DNA from: Marinobacter mobilis
GTDB lineage: Bacteria; Pseudomonadota; Gammaproteobacteria; Pseudomonadales; Oleiphilaceae
Reading direction: 5' to 3'
NCBI RefSeq assembly: GCF_900106945.1
Contig: NZ_FNNE01000006.1
Span: forward strand, 248,001-312,000
DNA length: 64,000 nt
Shown: positions 46,685-56,332 of the stretch, piece by piece
How positions within the stretch are numbered: position 1 is the first letter of the stretch
Layout of the letters: each line of letters starts with the position of its first letter
Position numbers and translations under genes: made by a program
Notes under the pieces: generated by a model
What the model saw: the letters and a program-made list of their open reading frames with translations, nothing else
Told to the model about the DNA's origin: nothing
Databases searched by the model: none

Positions 46685-47503
46685 AACCGTCTGATACTGG
46701 TTGGGTGTCGCTGCCATCAGGCGTTTGAATGTGCGTTGAAAGTGGGGCTGGTCGGCGAACCCCGCGTTCTGGGCTGCTTCTGCAATGGGAGTGCCGTTCT
46801 TCAGCGCATCGCGCCCCAGCTGAATGCGGCGATTGACCAGATACGCGTGGGGTGTGAGTCCGACATGCTGTTTGAACGCTCGAATCAGATGCCCGGCGCT
46901 GTATCCTGAAAGCTCACACAGAGTATCCAGAGAGACCTCCTCTGCGGCATGGTTGTCCAGGTATTGGATCAGCGCCGTTACCGCCTCCGGTGCCTGGATT
47001 GCCTGTTCAGCGGACTGCTGGGCCAGTTCATGCATCAGATCTGACAGGAATTCGACCACCTCTGTCTGCTTATCGAGCAGATCCCGATGGTCATCAAGAA
47101 GGCAATCCGCCATGCGGCAGTATCGCTGATACCAGACCGGGTTTGATAAGGTGGGGGTCGGAATATCCCGCCAGCGGGATTCGCTCAGTAGTCCCGCCTG
47201 GAACCGAAGGTCGGTTAACCAGGGCGTATCCACGTACAGCATTAGATAGGCCCATGGCTGATTGTCGATCGGGTTGCAGGCGTGTACCCACCCTGGGTTC
47301 ATCAGCACCAGATCCCCTTCATTGACCCGATAGGCGTTCTCCCGGTACTGAAACGTGCTCTTGCCCCCGGTAATCGCGCCGATGGACCACTGTGTGTGAC
47401 TATGCGGGGCATAGCAGACCTTGCGGCCATCACTGACTTTGCGCAATTCCACGTGGGGCAAGCGCGAATCCCGCCAGAACAGGGGCTTGGGTGTGTGACT
47501 CAT
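46646..47503 (-). CDS. AraC-family regulator with cupin N-terminus
   Basis: A 285-residue regulator. The N-terminal AraC-binding cupin includes HSHTQWSIGAITGGKS, followed by NEGDLVLMNPGWVHACNP. The C-terminal double HTH has LDTLCELSGYSAGHLIRAFK and IAEAAQNAGFADQPHFQRTFKR, ending in ATPNQY. Such regulators often control an adjacent LysE exporter, here the convergent gene whose 3' end it overlaps by 39 bp. The ATG has AGGG eight bases upstream. Confidence 0.92.
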   Translation of the reverse strand: MSHTPKPLFWRDSRLPHVELRKVSDGRKVCYAPHSHTQWSIGAITGGKSTFQYRENAYRVNEGDLVLMNPGWVHACNPIDNQPWAYLMLYVDTPWLTDLRFQAGLLSESRWRDIPTPTLSNPVWYQRYCRMADCLLDDHRDLLDKQTEVVEFLSDLMHELAQQSAEQAIQAPEAVTALIQYLDNHAAEEVSLDTLCELSGYSAGHLIRAFKQHVGLTPHAYLVNRRIQLGRDALKNGTPIAEAAQNAGFADQPHFQRTFKRLMAATPNQYQTVSSDQQVQATDPQ

Positions 47504-47732
47504 ACAGTGATCCCTCAGTATGGATTTGGCCCGCGTTTCTTGCGCTCGTCAGGTCGGGGTTGAGCGCCCGAAAAGATCCGTCGTTAATCAGAGACTCCCT
47601 GATATCGTACCGTGGAAGCGGGACTTGCGGAACTGGCTTCGGGTCCGGGGAGGCGGCTCCGGTAACTACGGCAGGTTATTGGTGGCGCGATCATCTACCA
47701 GGTTGTCCCTTAGCTTGCGGCTGCAAAGGGGA

Positions 47733-48785
47733 TCAATACAGTTGTTTCATATCACGCTTAACCACGGTGTCCACAACCTTATGCACCACCTTGCCCATCA
47801 GCCCCGTTCCCTGCATGTGCTCTGCCAAGGCCCGTGCAAACGGGGTCACATCGGGTTTGGCCAGATCATCTGAGGGTGGGGTCCATAGGGATGCCTCAGC
47901 TAAAGCGGGGGCCGGTCGCCAGGCCCAGTAATCCAGCGACAACAGAATGCCGAGGTGAGGGCGCTTGCCAGCCACCGTGCAAAGTGTCAGCAAATGCGGG
48001 TCGTCGCTGATACGGGCCGTACCCACCAGTTCCAGCCAGCCGGGCCGGCCGGGAAACAGCCCGGTTACTGCGACCGTCGGCTGCTCCAGGATATTGCTGA
48101 GGCTTACGGCAACCTTGTTTCCCGGTCGTTCCGCCAGGAACAGGTGACCGTCGTCGAGCAGTTGCAAAAAGCCTGCAGGATCTCCCCGTGGCGATAACTG
48201 GGACTGTCCCTCAGCATTGCTGGTGTGTAACAGGCAATACCGGCAGTCAGCCAGCAGTGCCGCTAGATCCTGAGGAGCCGAATCCGCGGGGCTGGCGGGG
48301 ACCGACTGCCATAACTCCCCTCGGCTGGCGGCCCTGGCGCAGTGCAGATAGGCGGTTTGGACCCTGACCGTCATCAGTAACTGACCATGCACCGGCTCGA
48401 TCTGGTAATGGCCATTGACCCTCAAGCCGTGACCGACGCCGGTTACCAGAAAGTACAGGCTGACCTGACCCCCGCTGCTGTCGCTGGTGGTTACCCCCCA
48501 GGTGTCCTTGCCGGGGGGCAGGGTAAACACGAGTTTATCTGCTGATGCGTTGTTCAGGATGCTTATTCCTGTTCCATCCGCCACCAGCGGATACACGCTG
48601 GTCGCAGAGCTGATGGGGGGGACATCCTGTGGGTTACGGGTAGCCACCACCAATGAAGCCTGTCGGATGAATTCAAGGCAAAGGTGATCCAGGCGGCTCT
48701 GGATGCGCTTCGCCAGCATGCGGCTGGGCGGTGGAATTAATTGTCGCAGATGTTTAAGTGACGTTATTCTATGGGATGAACGCAT
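47733..48785 (-). CDS. Pyridoxamine-phosphate-oxidase-like FMN-binding split-barrel protein
   Basis: A 350-residue protein that appears to hold two split-barrel modules: an N-terminal one (ASLVVATRNPQDVPPISSATSVYPLV, LVFTLPPGKDTWGV) and a second around CRYCLLHTSNAEGQSQLSPRGDPAG with FLAERPGNKVAVSLSNIL, the classic PNPOx-like segment. A C-terminal part resembles the HugZ-type arrangement but lacks a clear heme site. The function is unknown; relatives include FMN oxidoreductases and heme-degrading proteins. GAGG precedes the ATG. It is divergent from an AraC-type gene. Confidence 0.78.
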   Translation of the reverse strand: MRSSHRITSLKHLRQLIPPPSRMLAKRIQSRLDHLCLEFIRQASLVVATRNPQDVPPISSATSVYPLVADGTGISILNNASADKLVFTLPPGKDTWGVTTSDSSGGQVSLYFLVTGVGHGLRVNGHYQIEPVHGQLLMTVRVQTAYLHCARAASRGELWQSVPASPADSAPQDLAALLADCRYCLLHTSNAEGQSQLSPRGDPAGFLQLLDDGHLFLAERPGNKVAVSLSNILEQPTVAVTGLFPGRPGWLELVGTARISDDPHLLTLCTVAGKRPHLGILLSLDYWAWRPAPALAEASLWTPPSDDLAKPDVTPFARALAEHMQGTGLMGKVVHKVVDTVVKRDMKQLY

Positions 48786-48906
48786 CAGCGGGACCTCTTG
48801 TCGTGGGGCTCAGAACCGATATTACCGGGCCTGAATCAGGTTCCTTAGGCCGATCGTTGCAGCGTGTTGGAATCTGGTTTCAAATCTCAAACGGACAACC
48901 TGCAGG

Positions 48907-49974
48907 ATGCAGACAGCGTACTCCCCATCGGTCAACAGCAACCCCATTCCTCCGGGGACCGTTTCAGCTATCGCGGTGGTTGATCTCGCCCGGCAACTGC
49001 GGGCAGTAGACCCGGCCATCGCCGGGGTCTGGCCGGAGCTGGCCAATTGGGTCGAACGAATGGACGCAGGGCATGACCTTGCGGAGCTGCTCAATCTCCG
49101 TTTTCCGGAACACTGGCTGCAGCAGTTGTGGCACGGTGCAGCGAAGACCATCCCCGACGATCTGGGGCTTCGTATCGGGCAATCGGTAAGCCCTCAGGCA
49201 CAGGGATTACTGGCAAGCTGGGTCAGCCATTGCGATACGCTGGGGGAGGCGCTGACCCTCTACATCGAGAGAATCGCGTTACTTAATGCCCGGGACGGAT
49301 GGACTCTAACGCCCAAGGGCCGTGACCTGTATGTACAATCCCGACTGGGGGCTGACAGGGGCTATCCCCAGCAAGCCCGGGAGCGGAGCCTGGTGGCCTT
49401 GCTTGCCTGGGGACGCTATCTCACCGATGACTCACTCGCTCCGCTGGCGGTTTACTGGACCCATGCAAAACCGGCCCACGAGGAGGCGCTGACGGAGTTT
49501 TTCCGGTGTCCACAGCACTTTGAACAGTCTGCTAACGCCCTGGTATTGCCAGACACCGCGCTGCAACGTCCTTTGAAGCAGGCCAACGCCTATGTGAAAA
49601 AACTAATGGCGCGCCATATCAGCGATGTCCGGTTTCACACTCACCAGCCACTCACCAGCCAGATTCAATCGTTGCTGCGTCAGGACCTGAAAAGGTTCTC
49701 CCAGGTGGAGGCGGTCTGTGACCGTCTGCACGTGAGCAGAGCCACTTTGTACCGTAAGCTGCGTGACGAAAGGCAGGTCTATTCCAGCCTGCTGGATGAG
49801 GAGCGTCAACGCCAGGCCGCCCTGTTACATGCCCGTTCAGCCGCCGATATTGCTGAACGACTGGGGTATCACGACATCAGCTCATACTACAAAGCCCGAA
49901 AGCGCTGGCGCGGACAGGGGGCGGCGATGGCCCAGACCGGTTCGGGCCCGGAAACTGCCGGAGAAGACGGATAA
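48907..49974 (+). CDS. AraC-family regulator, OruR/Arabinose_bd type
   Basis: A 355-residue regulator. The N-terminal 200 residues match the ligand-binding domain of the OruR-like group (DLGLRIGQSVSPQAQGLLASWV near residue 90). The C-terminal HTH has CDRLHVSRATLYRKLRDE as its first helix-turn-helix. The second is divergent: IAERLGYHDISSYYKARKRWRG replaces the usual LGFSDxSAFSRAFKRWTG. It may control the divergent PNPOx-like gene 121 bp away. The start codon is not well supported by a ribosome binding site. Confidence 0.85.
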   Translation: MQTAYSPSVNSNPIPPGTVSAIAVVDLARQLRAVDPAIAGVWPELANWVERMDAGHDLAELLNLRFPEHWLQQLWHGAAKTIPDDLGLRIGQSVSPQAQGLLASWVSHCDTLGEALTLYIERIALLNARDGWTLTPKGRDLYVQSRLGADRGYPQQARERSLVALLAWGRYLTDDSLAPLAVYWTHAKPAHEEALTEFFRCPQHFEQSANALVLPDTALQRPLKQANAYVKKLMARHISDVRFHTHQPLTSQIQSLLRQDLKRFSQVEAVCDRLHVSRATLYRKLRDERQVYSSLLDEERQRQAALLHARSAADIAERLGYHDISSYYKARKRWRGQGAAMAQTGSGPETAGEDG

Positions 49975-50035
49975 GTCCGGCAGCATCGAACGGATTAATC
50001 GGTCTGTCCTGTTATCTCCTACGTTTGCCGGACGC

Positions 50036-50467
50036 TCAGGCTCCCTGAAACTTTACTCGTCTGAGTTTGGCCTTCCTGAAGTGAACCCAATGCAGATCCG
50101 CCTGGAGTAACTGAGCGCCCGACAGGTCAGCTGCCCGGGCATTCAGTCGGTGAAGGCAGGCTCTGCGGAACAAGGTTGCACGGGGTTTGGAAGCGCTCGT
50201 CAAACCGCCTGATCTGATCACTTTCCTGTTGGTGCCGGTCAATCATGCGCTGGCGGTCCGACTCTGCCATCTGGCGCCAGACGGTTATAAATACGCCCAG
50301 CAAGGCGATGATCGCCGTAATAAAGGGGCCTGACTGGATACCCCCCATCCACTGGTGTTGCGTGTACTTTCCTGGCCCAGCTTTGCGATTTCTCGTTCCA
50401 GTTTATCGGCCTGGAGCTGCTCAACCGGCGTGGGGAGGGTGTTGTCTTCCGCCGTGATGAAATCGTG
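50036..50467 (-). pseudogene. Frameshifted membrane-anchored pentapeptide-repeat gene
   Basis: Three minus-strand frames join into one plausible protein. Frame one gives an acidic helix (LPTPVEQLQADKLEREIAKL). Frame two, from about 50347, gives a membrane segment (FITAIIALLGVFITVW) and a charged helix (ESDRQRMIDRHQQESDQIRR). Frame three, from about 50190, gives ADLSG-AQLLQ-ADLHW-VHFRK pentapeptide repeats to the stop at 50036. The first shift lies at a run of six C (50341-50346), the second near AAACCCC. Either the gene is broken or the assembly has homopolymer errors. No ATG opens the first frame. Confidence 0.55.
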
Positions 50468-50584
50468 ATCCTTTGTTTACCGTGAAGGGAGGAACGTGGG
50501 GGACAACTGGCCGAACCTATACCTGGCCCGCCGGAGTCCTGCGGGTCGGATAGACACCGGTAACACCACCAGGGAGGATTACCC

Positions 50585-51034
50585 ATGTTACGTACGATTC
50601 CGGTTGTATTCGTCAGCTTGATGTTCACCGGCCTGGCTCATGCGAATCCAGGCCAACCTGATTTCATGCCCGCGCTCTGGGGCGATGGAGATCTCTGGGG
50701 CACTAAGGGAACGACCACCTTACCGGCTCCAACGCCGCAAAATCTCCAGTCGTTCGATCCACTGTATGTGGTGACCAACAGTAATGCCCCGGAAGGTCAG
50801 TTGCCGGTTGCGGAAGCTGCTCCGGGTAATCAGGCCTACAATGGGGGGCGTTGGTTTACCCACACGGTGGAATGGACGGCTGACGGGTTTATGCACCATG
50901 GCATTGTGCCGGTGCTGACTTCGTATGAGGAGCTGCAGTACCACCAGGCGCTCGGCCATCTCGTGGTTACGCCAGGTTCATTTCCTGATGGACCGCCGGT
51001 TTATTTTCAATGCCCTTTGCTGCCGGTTAAGTGA
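50585..51034 (+). CDS. Secreted protein of unknown function
   Basis: A 149-residue protein with a signal peptide (LRTIPVVFVSLMFTGLAHA, cleavage after residue 20). The mature part is rich in Pro, Gly and Trp, with MPALWGDGDLWG, a conserved-looking GGRWFTHTVEWTADGF and a terminal cysteine (FQCPLLPV). I do not recognise the family. GGGAGGA at normal distance before the ATG supports expression. Confidence 0.75.
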   Translation: MLRTIPVVFVSLMFTGLAHANPGQPDFMPALWGDGDLWGTKGTTTLPAPTPQNLQSFDPLYVVTNSNAPEGQLPVAEAAPGNQAYNGGRWFTHTVEWTADGFMHHGIVPVLTSYEELQYHQALGHLVVTPGSFPDGPPVYFQCPLLPVK

Positions 51035-51114
51035 ATTGAGCAATGGCCGGGCTGCCTTGCCCGGCCTGCGGCAGATTCTGAACCGGTCGCAATGGTCGGG
51101 GCGTCCGAATCGAT

Positions 51115-51492
51115 TCAGGGCTGGGGGGGCAGGTGCCCTCCCAGCATGTTCTCGACGATTGCAGCATTATAGAATGTTTCAACCGTCTGGATTTTCTCGT
51201 CGCGGACACGAAACCAGACGGCAAGCCGGACGTCCCCGATGGGTTCAAAGTGCGTCTGGTAATCGAGTATCGCAAACACATGCTCGCCGTCCGCACTCAG
51301 TTGCCGGACAATCAGGTCTTTCTGAATCGCCGCCATTCCGAACTGATAAGAGAGCATGTCATCCGGGCACAGGAAACGCATATTTGGCCCAACATATTCA
51401 AACCCTTCGGTGACGAGCCGTGTTCTTGCCTCATCGAAGTGCTGGGCCTGAATATCAGCAATAAACTGTGCCACGATGTCCTTGGGTTGCAT
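51115..51492 (-). CDS. SnoaL-like/NTF2-fold protein
   Basis: A 125-residue cone-fold protein of the nuclear-transport-factor-2 / SnoaL class. The helix DIVAQFIADIQAQHFDEARTRL is followed by FEYVGPNMRF and paired strands ending in VRLAVWFRVRDEKIQTVETFYN, the usual end of the fold. Members bind or isomerise small molecules; the function here is unknown. GGAG lies seven bases before the ATG at 51492. Confidence 0.8.
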   Translation of the reverse strand: MQPKDIVAQFIADIQAQHFDEARTRLVTEGFEYVGPNMRFLCPDDMLSYQFGMAAIQKDLIVRQLSADGEHVFAILDYQTHFEPIGDVRLAVWFRVRDEKIQTVETFYNAAIVENMLGGHLPPQP

Positions 51493-51707
51493 CACGAGAC
51501 TCCATTTTTAGTAGCAGAACGATTTGACTGCCGGGATTCAGCTATGGCCATAGGCAATGGCATTATAAACGTTCTATATACCAAGAAACGGAGAGCAGCG
51601 TAGTGGCTCTTTTGGGTGCTTCCTGTGTACCCAAATGCCAGATGCAGGCTATTGATCTGTACAGATGTGTTTCAAGCCGGACCTGATCAGGCTGCAACGT
51701 GCCTCAA

Positions 51708-52607
51708 TCAGCCGGGTGTGCGCTCATGCTGTCTGAACCAGTCGATCATCACGGGGTTCAGCACCTGAGGCTTTTCCTGGTGAGTAAAGTGTCCGGCATC
51801 TGCAACCCGCTCAATTCGAAAACCGGCAGGATGGTCGTCTCCGAGTACTGTGTGATCAAACACCCGGGTATCGATACAGCCATCGTTTTCACCGGTGATC
51901 GCCAGGTTCGGCACTCGAATGTGCTGGATCGCATCCGCTGAAGAAGGCTTGAGCCTGAGCATCTGGCCCGGTGATACGTTCTGTCGGTAATAACTGAGTG
52001 TTGCCCTGATGACCCCGGGTTGGCCGAAGGTGTTGCGCAGCCCTCGCCATTCTTCGTCTGTTAGCGTCTGCCCTGGAGACCAGGTCCGCCAGAGGTGGCG
52101 AATAAACGCAAAGTCATTACGCCGGACAATATGGTCCGACACCAGCGGGATCTGATTGAACAGCATGTACCAGGATTTCAGAGCCTGAACCGGTACCCGG
52201 GCCACCCCCCGCTCAAGAAAACGTCTGGGATGAGGCACCGCGATGGTGGTCACAGACAGCAGACGATCGGGAATCAGGGCAGCCACCATATAGGCGACAA
52301 CCGCACCCCAGTCATGACCGACGAGGTGAACCTGTGGTTGCTTTAACTCATCGAGCCAGGCATTCACATCCTGGGCCATGGACCTGAGGGTGTAATCTTC
52401 ATTCTGGGTGATCGACGAAGGCTCGTACCCCCGCATGGTCGGGGTCAGAACCTGGTAGCCCGCGTCAACGAAATCCTGAACCTGATAGCGAAACGAGTCA
52501 GCGTTGTCGGGGAAGCCATGAAGGCAGACCACCATGGGAGCCCTTTCAGGGCCATACAACCGGGCACTAAAGGCGCGTGCTCCATTGTGCAGGGTTATTG
52601 TTTTCAT
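51708..52607 (-). CDS. Alpha/beta hydrolase, epoxide-hydrolase-like
   Basis: A 299-residue hydrolase. The oxyanion motif VCLHGFPDNADSFRYQ and the nucleophile elbow VGHDWGAVVAYM have Asp in place of Ser, the arrangement of epoxide hydrolases and haloalkane dehalogenases. TGENDGCIDTRVF and the late DAGHFTHQEKPQ supply the acid and His. Its usual substrates are epoxides or halides; the true one is unknown. The start at 52607 (MKTITLHNG) agrees with family starts; an ATG at 52622 is the alternative. Confidence 0.9.
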   Translation of the reverse strand: MKTITLHNGARAFSARLYGPERAPMVVCLHGFPDNADSFRYQVQDFVDAGYQVLTPTMRGYEPSSITQNEDYTLRSMAQDVNAWLDELKQPQVHLVGHDWGAVVAYMVAALIPDRLLSVTTIAVPHPRRFLERGVARVPVQALKSWYMLFNQIPLVSDHIVRRNDFAFIRHLWRTWSPGQTLTDEEWRGLRNTFGQPGVIRATLSYYRQNVSPGQMLRLKPSSADAIQHIRVPNLAITGENDGCIDTRVFDHTVLGDDHPAGFRIERVADAGHFTHQEKPQVLNPVMIDWFRQHERTPG

Positions 52608-52774
52608 GGACAGATACGGCATTTCCCGTGACGGCGTTGATGGTTGTTTTTCTTGAGGCTCGGGGAGCTGAAATCCGAACGTATCATAGAGGCAGCCGGG
52701 CTGTCGTTACCCCCGTACATTGACCCGACGATTGGGTGCCGTGTACGGGGCTTACTGACGAGGTGAATGGTTTC

Positions 52775-53239
52775 TCAGTCGGTTTTCTGGAACGACAGGA
52801 TTTCATTGCCGTTCTGATCCAGCAGATAGAGCTTCAGGTTTTGCCGTGTGTAGCCCCGGACCTGAGTCAGGTTGAGCTGGAAACGGTCGGAAAGCGTCAT
52901 GTCGGGGCAGGCCTTCCTGGTAGCGATGATCGGGCCGAACTCAATGGCCTCGGCGTCGAGGTGACGAATGGCGCCTCTGAGGTTATTACAACCATCAAAA
53001 CCCGACATCGTCATCTCCCGATGATTGAGTTCCATGCGTGGGCGCTGACGTTCAGAAACCAGCTCCAGTGCCTCGCGGTCGAGGGTTTCCAGTACCCAGA
53101 TATCGTGCAGCTGCATCAGGCTCTGGTTACCCGCGGCATTGACGTCGGCGCTGTCTGGCGTCGACATGGCGCAGCCGGCCATCAGGGAAACATAAGCTGC
53201 AACCAGCAACGACAACCCGACGAGTGTGCTGTTCTTCAT
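52775..53239 (-). CDS. META-domain lipoprotein, HslJ-like
   Basis: A 154-residue exported protein. The signal segment ends at SLMAGC, a lipobox for lipid attachment. The META domain shows WVLETLDREAL, the Asn-rich MSGFDGCNNLRGAIRH and IIATRKACPD, typical of the HslJ family, which is linked to heat and novobiocin tolerance in E. coli. The ATG at 53239 has GGTGAGG upstream; the in-frame GTG at 53251 precedes that site. Confidence 0.88.
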   Translation of the reverse strand: MKNSTLVGLSLLVAAYVSLMAGCAMSTPDSADVNAAGNQSLMQLHDIWVLETLDREALELVSERQRPRMELNHREMTMSGFDGCNNLRGAIRHLDAEAIEFGPIIATRKACPDMTLSDRFQLNLTQVRGYTRQNLKLYLLDQNGNEILSFQKTD

Positions 53240-53416
53240 CGTAAACCTCACCTTTGGTAGATCTGCCTGTTCGGCAAAAAGTTAAAGAGCAACAGCAGCA
53301 TAGCAGCAGTTCGAATGCCCGTGTCTGTCAGCGGGATGACAATTAGCGGGAAAACTTCCGAAATCACCGGGGGTATTGGTGAGGCGCGATCACGTGACCG
53401 AGCTTCGGGGCAGGGG

Positions 53417-54415
53417 TCAGGGCGTCCGGGCCAGGGTTGTGAGCACATCAACAATGTCGCAGAGCCGTCCCAGGTATTTTTCACGTAACTCGAATGTCGA
53501 ATCGTGCGTTCCCTGAAGATCGTCGCGAATCGCGTTGAGCAGCCTTCGGAGGCGTCTGTGGTGCAGGCCGAAGCGAGCCTGCAGTGGGTCGGATACGATA
53601 CCGATAAAGGTCGAAATCAGCGCCATTGCCACAGCCACCAGAGTGGTAACAGCCACAAGCAGCGGTACCGAGGTCGTTGCGGGCACGACCGCGTAATAGT
53701 AAGCACCGATGGCAGAGCCCAGCCAGAAATTCGATACCGCCACGGAATGGGCGACCGCCGCAGATACCACTGTTCCGGCACTCAGTGCCCCGAATGCCGC
53801 CTGTCCCAGCATCGCCTTGCTGGTAATTAACAGGGTCACATTGCTGACGAGATCGGCGGAACCTGTTCGCGTTGCTCCATACTCGGCCAGTTTGTTGTTC
53901 AGTTTTACCCGAAACCCCGGATCATGGGAGGGACCGTGAAACGTGTCGGCGTTAGTCTGTAGCAGCTCAGAGAAAGCGGGGTCCCTTAGAATTTCTTCCA
54001 TGAGAGCGTCTTTATGACTGGTCCGGTTACCGTACTGATAAGGTAACTGCAGCAGCTCTGTGACCACAAGCCAGCTGATTTGGCGGTCCGTGTCCGTCAC
54101 CAGCCCTGGCGGTGCCCGCTTTAACCATGCCTGAAGGCCACGCAGGCGTACAAGCCCCGCGACTAAACTCAGCACCGCTAATGCAAAATGGACAACGGAC
54201 CAGAGGATGTTGATCGGGACGCGAACAACATCCCAGCCCATAGCATGGGCATGAACGCGCAGCGCGCCGCGAAAGGAATAATGGCGACGAACAAAATCAT
54301 CAACCCGGGACTCGCATCCCCGGATGTAGCGGTCTGCCCCGCTGGCAATCGCCTGTCGGATAAGTGTTCGGGTCTCGGCGCTTGTGTGGCGTCGGTCTTT
54401 GCTGTCTGAATTCAT
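53417..54415 (-). CDS. Membrane protein of unknown function (possibly DUF6635)
   Basis: A 332-residue protein. The N-terminal helix (ETRTLIRQAIASGADRYI) is followed by FRGALRVHAHAMGWDVVRVP and hydrophobic segments near 70-90, 195-225 and 240-265. The C-terminal part is basic and helical (FGLHHRRLRRLLNAIRDDL). This matches my memory of DUF6635 proteins, but that is not certain. It lies downstream of the GMC oxidoreductase on the same strand with a 203-bp gap. Confidence 0.7.
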   Translation of the reverse strand: MNSDSKDRRHTSAETRTLIRQAIASGADRYIRGCESRVDDFVRRHYSFRGALRVHAHAMGWDVVRVPINILWSVVHFALAVLSLVAGLVRLRGLQAWLKRAPPGLVTDTDRQISWLVVTELLQLPYQYGNRTSHKDALMEEILRDPAFSELLQTNADTFHGPSHDPGFRVKLNNKLAEYGATRTGSADLVSNVTLLITSKAMLGQAAFGALSAGTVVSAAVAHSVAVSNFWLGSAIGAYYYAVVPATTSVPLLVAVTTLVAVAMALISTFIGIVSDPLQARFGLHHRRLRRLLNAIRDDLQGTHDSTFELREKYLGRLCDIVDVLTTLARTP

Positions 54416-54568
54416 CGGTTATCCAAAACCCGACCATCTGATTTGATGAAATGCGTTCAGGCCCGGCTGCGGGTGGCGGTGGCTTCGGAGCGGTAGCTGC
54501 AGGCGGGAGGCCTGATGAACGGTCGATAGTGCCACGAACATCGTGGCGTTTAAAGTGGCATCAGGGCC

Positions 54569-54594
54569 CCGGGCAGCGGAGGTACGCTGCCCGG
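54569..54594. terminator. Strong hairpin downstream of the GMC oxidoreductase
   Basis: CCGGGCAGCG and CGCTGCCCGG make a perfect 10-bp stem with a GAGGTA loop, 25 bp beyond the stop codon of the leftward gene. No T run follows on the leftward strand, so it may stabilise the mRNA end or act as a weak terminator. Confidence 0.45.
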
Positions 54595-54618
54595 AGCGGA
54601 TGTCGTGAGAATTGACGG

Positions 54619-56247
54619 TTACTTGTCGGGGATATGCGACATCGCGTGTTCGGTGAGCGCGGTGATGGTCAGCGAAGGGTTAACGCCAAGGTTGGCGCCG
54701 AGCATGGAACCGTCACAGACCAACATGTTCTGGTAGCCGAACACGCGATTACGGCCATCAATCACGCCGTGCTCGGGCGAATCAGCCATGCTGCAGCCTC
54801 CCATGCAATGAGCCGTGGTTGGCGTATTGAAAAAGATTTCCGGCAGGCTGCTGCCGGCCAGTCCATTCACCGCCGAAGCGGCTTTTTCAGCGAACGCGTT
54901 GGCTTCGGGAATAAAGGTGGGGATTCGGTCTCCTTCCGTCACCAGGGCTTTACGGAACGGCCAGTACCAGAGGCGTTTGAGTCGCATGTTCAAATGGCCG
55001 TCAATGGTCTGCATGCACAGGAAAATGATGGTTTCCCGTGCCCAGCCAAAGGGTAGCTGTGCGCGAAGAGCCCGCAACGGGTTGCGCGCGACGATTTTTA
55101 TCGCCATCCATAACCAGAAGAGGGGACGGGTCCAGCCGGGTCGGCCGTGGGTGAGGGCGGTCAGCATCATGCCCATGAAGTCTGAGCCCGCAGGGTAGCG
55201 AGTGGCTTCAATATGGGTGTGTTCGTCAATGTGAATACCCGAACCGATGGCAATGCCATCCGACATATTTTCTTCACAGTCCGGTCTCCGTACCACGATC
55301 AGCGACTCGGCATTGGTACGGACCCGTTTGCCCAGTTCATCTGAAATACGGGGCAAAGACCCTTTTTCCTTCAGTTTGAACAGTAACTCCTGCGTGCCCA
55401 GCGAGGAGCCGGAGAAAATGATGGACCGGCAGCGCCATGTCCGTTTACCGATACCAAGACCCACGCCACGCCAGGTAGGCGGCACTGTTGTTACCTCGTA
55501 ACCGTCGCGGCCGTCAGCGTGGCCATTCAGGGGAACGACATCGACAACTTTGGTTTCCGGGTATACCCGCGCACCCTGTTGCTCAGCCAGGTACAGATAG
55601 TTTTTGTCCAGCGTGTTCTTGGCATTGTGGCGGCATCCGACCATACAGCCCCCACAGCCGATACAGCTGTTACGGGCAGGCCCTCGGCCATCGAAAAACG
55701 GGTCTTCATAGCGCGTGCCCGGTTCGTCTCCGGGGTTGCCGAAAAATACACCGACATCCGTGGGGTACCAGGTGTCGCCCACACCATAGGCGTCGGCCAT
55801 GGTTTTCAGTGCCCGGTCTGCCGGAGCGATCATCGGATTTCGGACAACGCCCAGTGTTCGCTTGGCGGTGTCGTAAAACCCGGGCATGACCGCCTGCCAG
55901 TCGTTGATGCCGGCCCAGCTGCCTTCGTCCCAGACTTTATCCGGAGGCACGAGCAGGGTGTTGGCATAGGTGATCGAACCGCCGCCGACCGCATTTCCAT
56001 GCAGCACGATGACGTGCCGGAAAAAACTGGTGTTGAAGAAACCGCGCAGGCCCAGCATGGGCCGCCAGAGCCAGTTACGAAGATTCCAGTTGCTCTTGGG
56101 CAGATTCTCCGGCGTCCAGCGTCGGCCCATTTCCATCACCGCGACGCTGTAGCCTTTCTCGCTCAGGCGGCAGGCGGAGACGCTCCCCCCAAAACCTGAG
56201 CCAACCACGATGTAGTCGTAATCGTATTGGTTATTGTCCGCTGACAT
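54619..56247 (-). CDS. GMC-family oxidoreductase, cholesterol-oxidase-like
   Basis: A 542-residue FAD enzyme. The dinucleotide fold YIVVGSGFGGSVSACRLSEK is at the N-terminus, followed by HGNAVGGGSITYANTLL. A cysteine cluster, SCIGCGGCMVGCRHNAKN, is as in the cholesterol-oxidase-like subgroup and may bind an Fe-S centre. The late TAHCMGGCSMAD and NPSLTITALTEHAM carry catalytic residues. Long-chain alcohols or sterols are possible substrates. AGGA precedes the ATG at 56247. The desaturase gene ends 143 bp upstream. Confidence 0.9.
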   Translation of the reverse strand: MSADNNQYDYDYIVVGSGFGGSVSACRLSEKGYSVAVMEMGRRWTPENLPKSNWNLRNWLWRPMLGLRGFFNTSFFRHVIVLHGNAVGGGSITYANTLLVPPDKVWDEGSWAGINDWQAVMPGFYDTAKRTLGVVRNPMIAPADRALKTMADAYGVGDTWYPTDVGVFFGNPGDEPGTRYEDPFFDGRGPARNSCIGCGGCMVGCRHNAKNTLDKNYLYLAEQQGARVYPETKVVDVVPLNGHADGRDGYEVTTVPPTWRGVGLGIGKRTWRCRSIIFSGSSLGTQELLFKLKEKGSLPRISDELGKRVRTNAESLIVVRRPDCEENMSDGIAIGSGIHIDEHTHIEATRYPAGSDFMGMMLTALTHGRPGWTRPLFWLWMAIKIVARNPLRALRAQLPFGWARETIIFLCMQTIDGHLNMRLKRLWYWPFRKALVTEGDRIPTFIPEANAFAEKAASAVNGLAGSSLPEIFFNTPTTAHCMGGCSMADSPEHGVIDGRNRVFGYQNMLVCDGSMLGANLGVNPSLTITALTEHAMSHIPDK

Positions 56248-56332
56248 TGCCTTCCTCATGAAGGTTCAACTAAAAGAACCGGCGTTGCGCTCTGCCAGAG
56301 TCAGGCACGCCAGCCATCCGGTAAACGACCTT

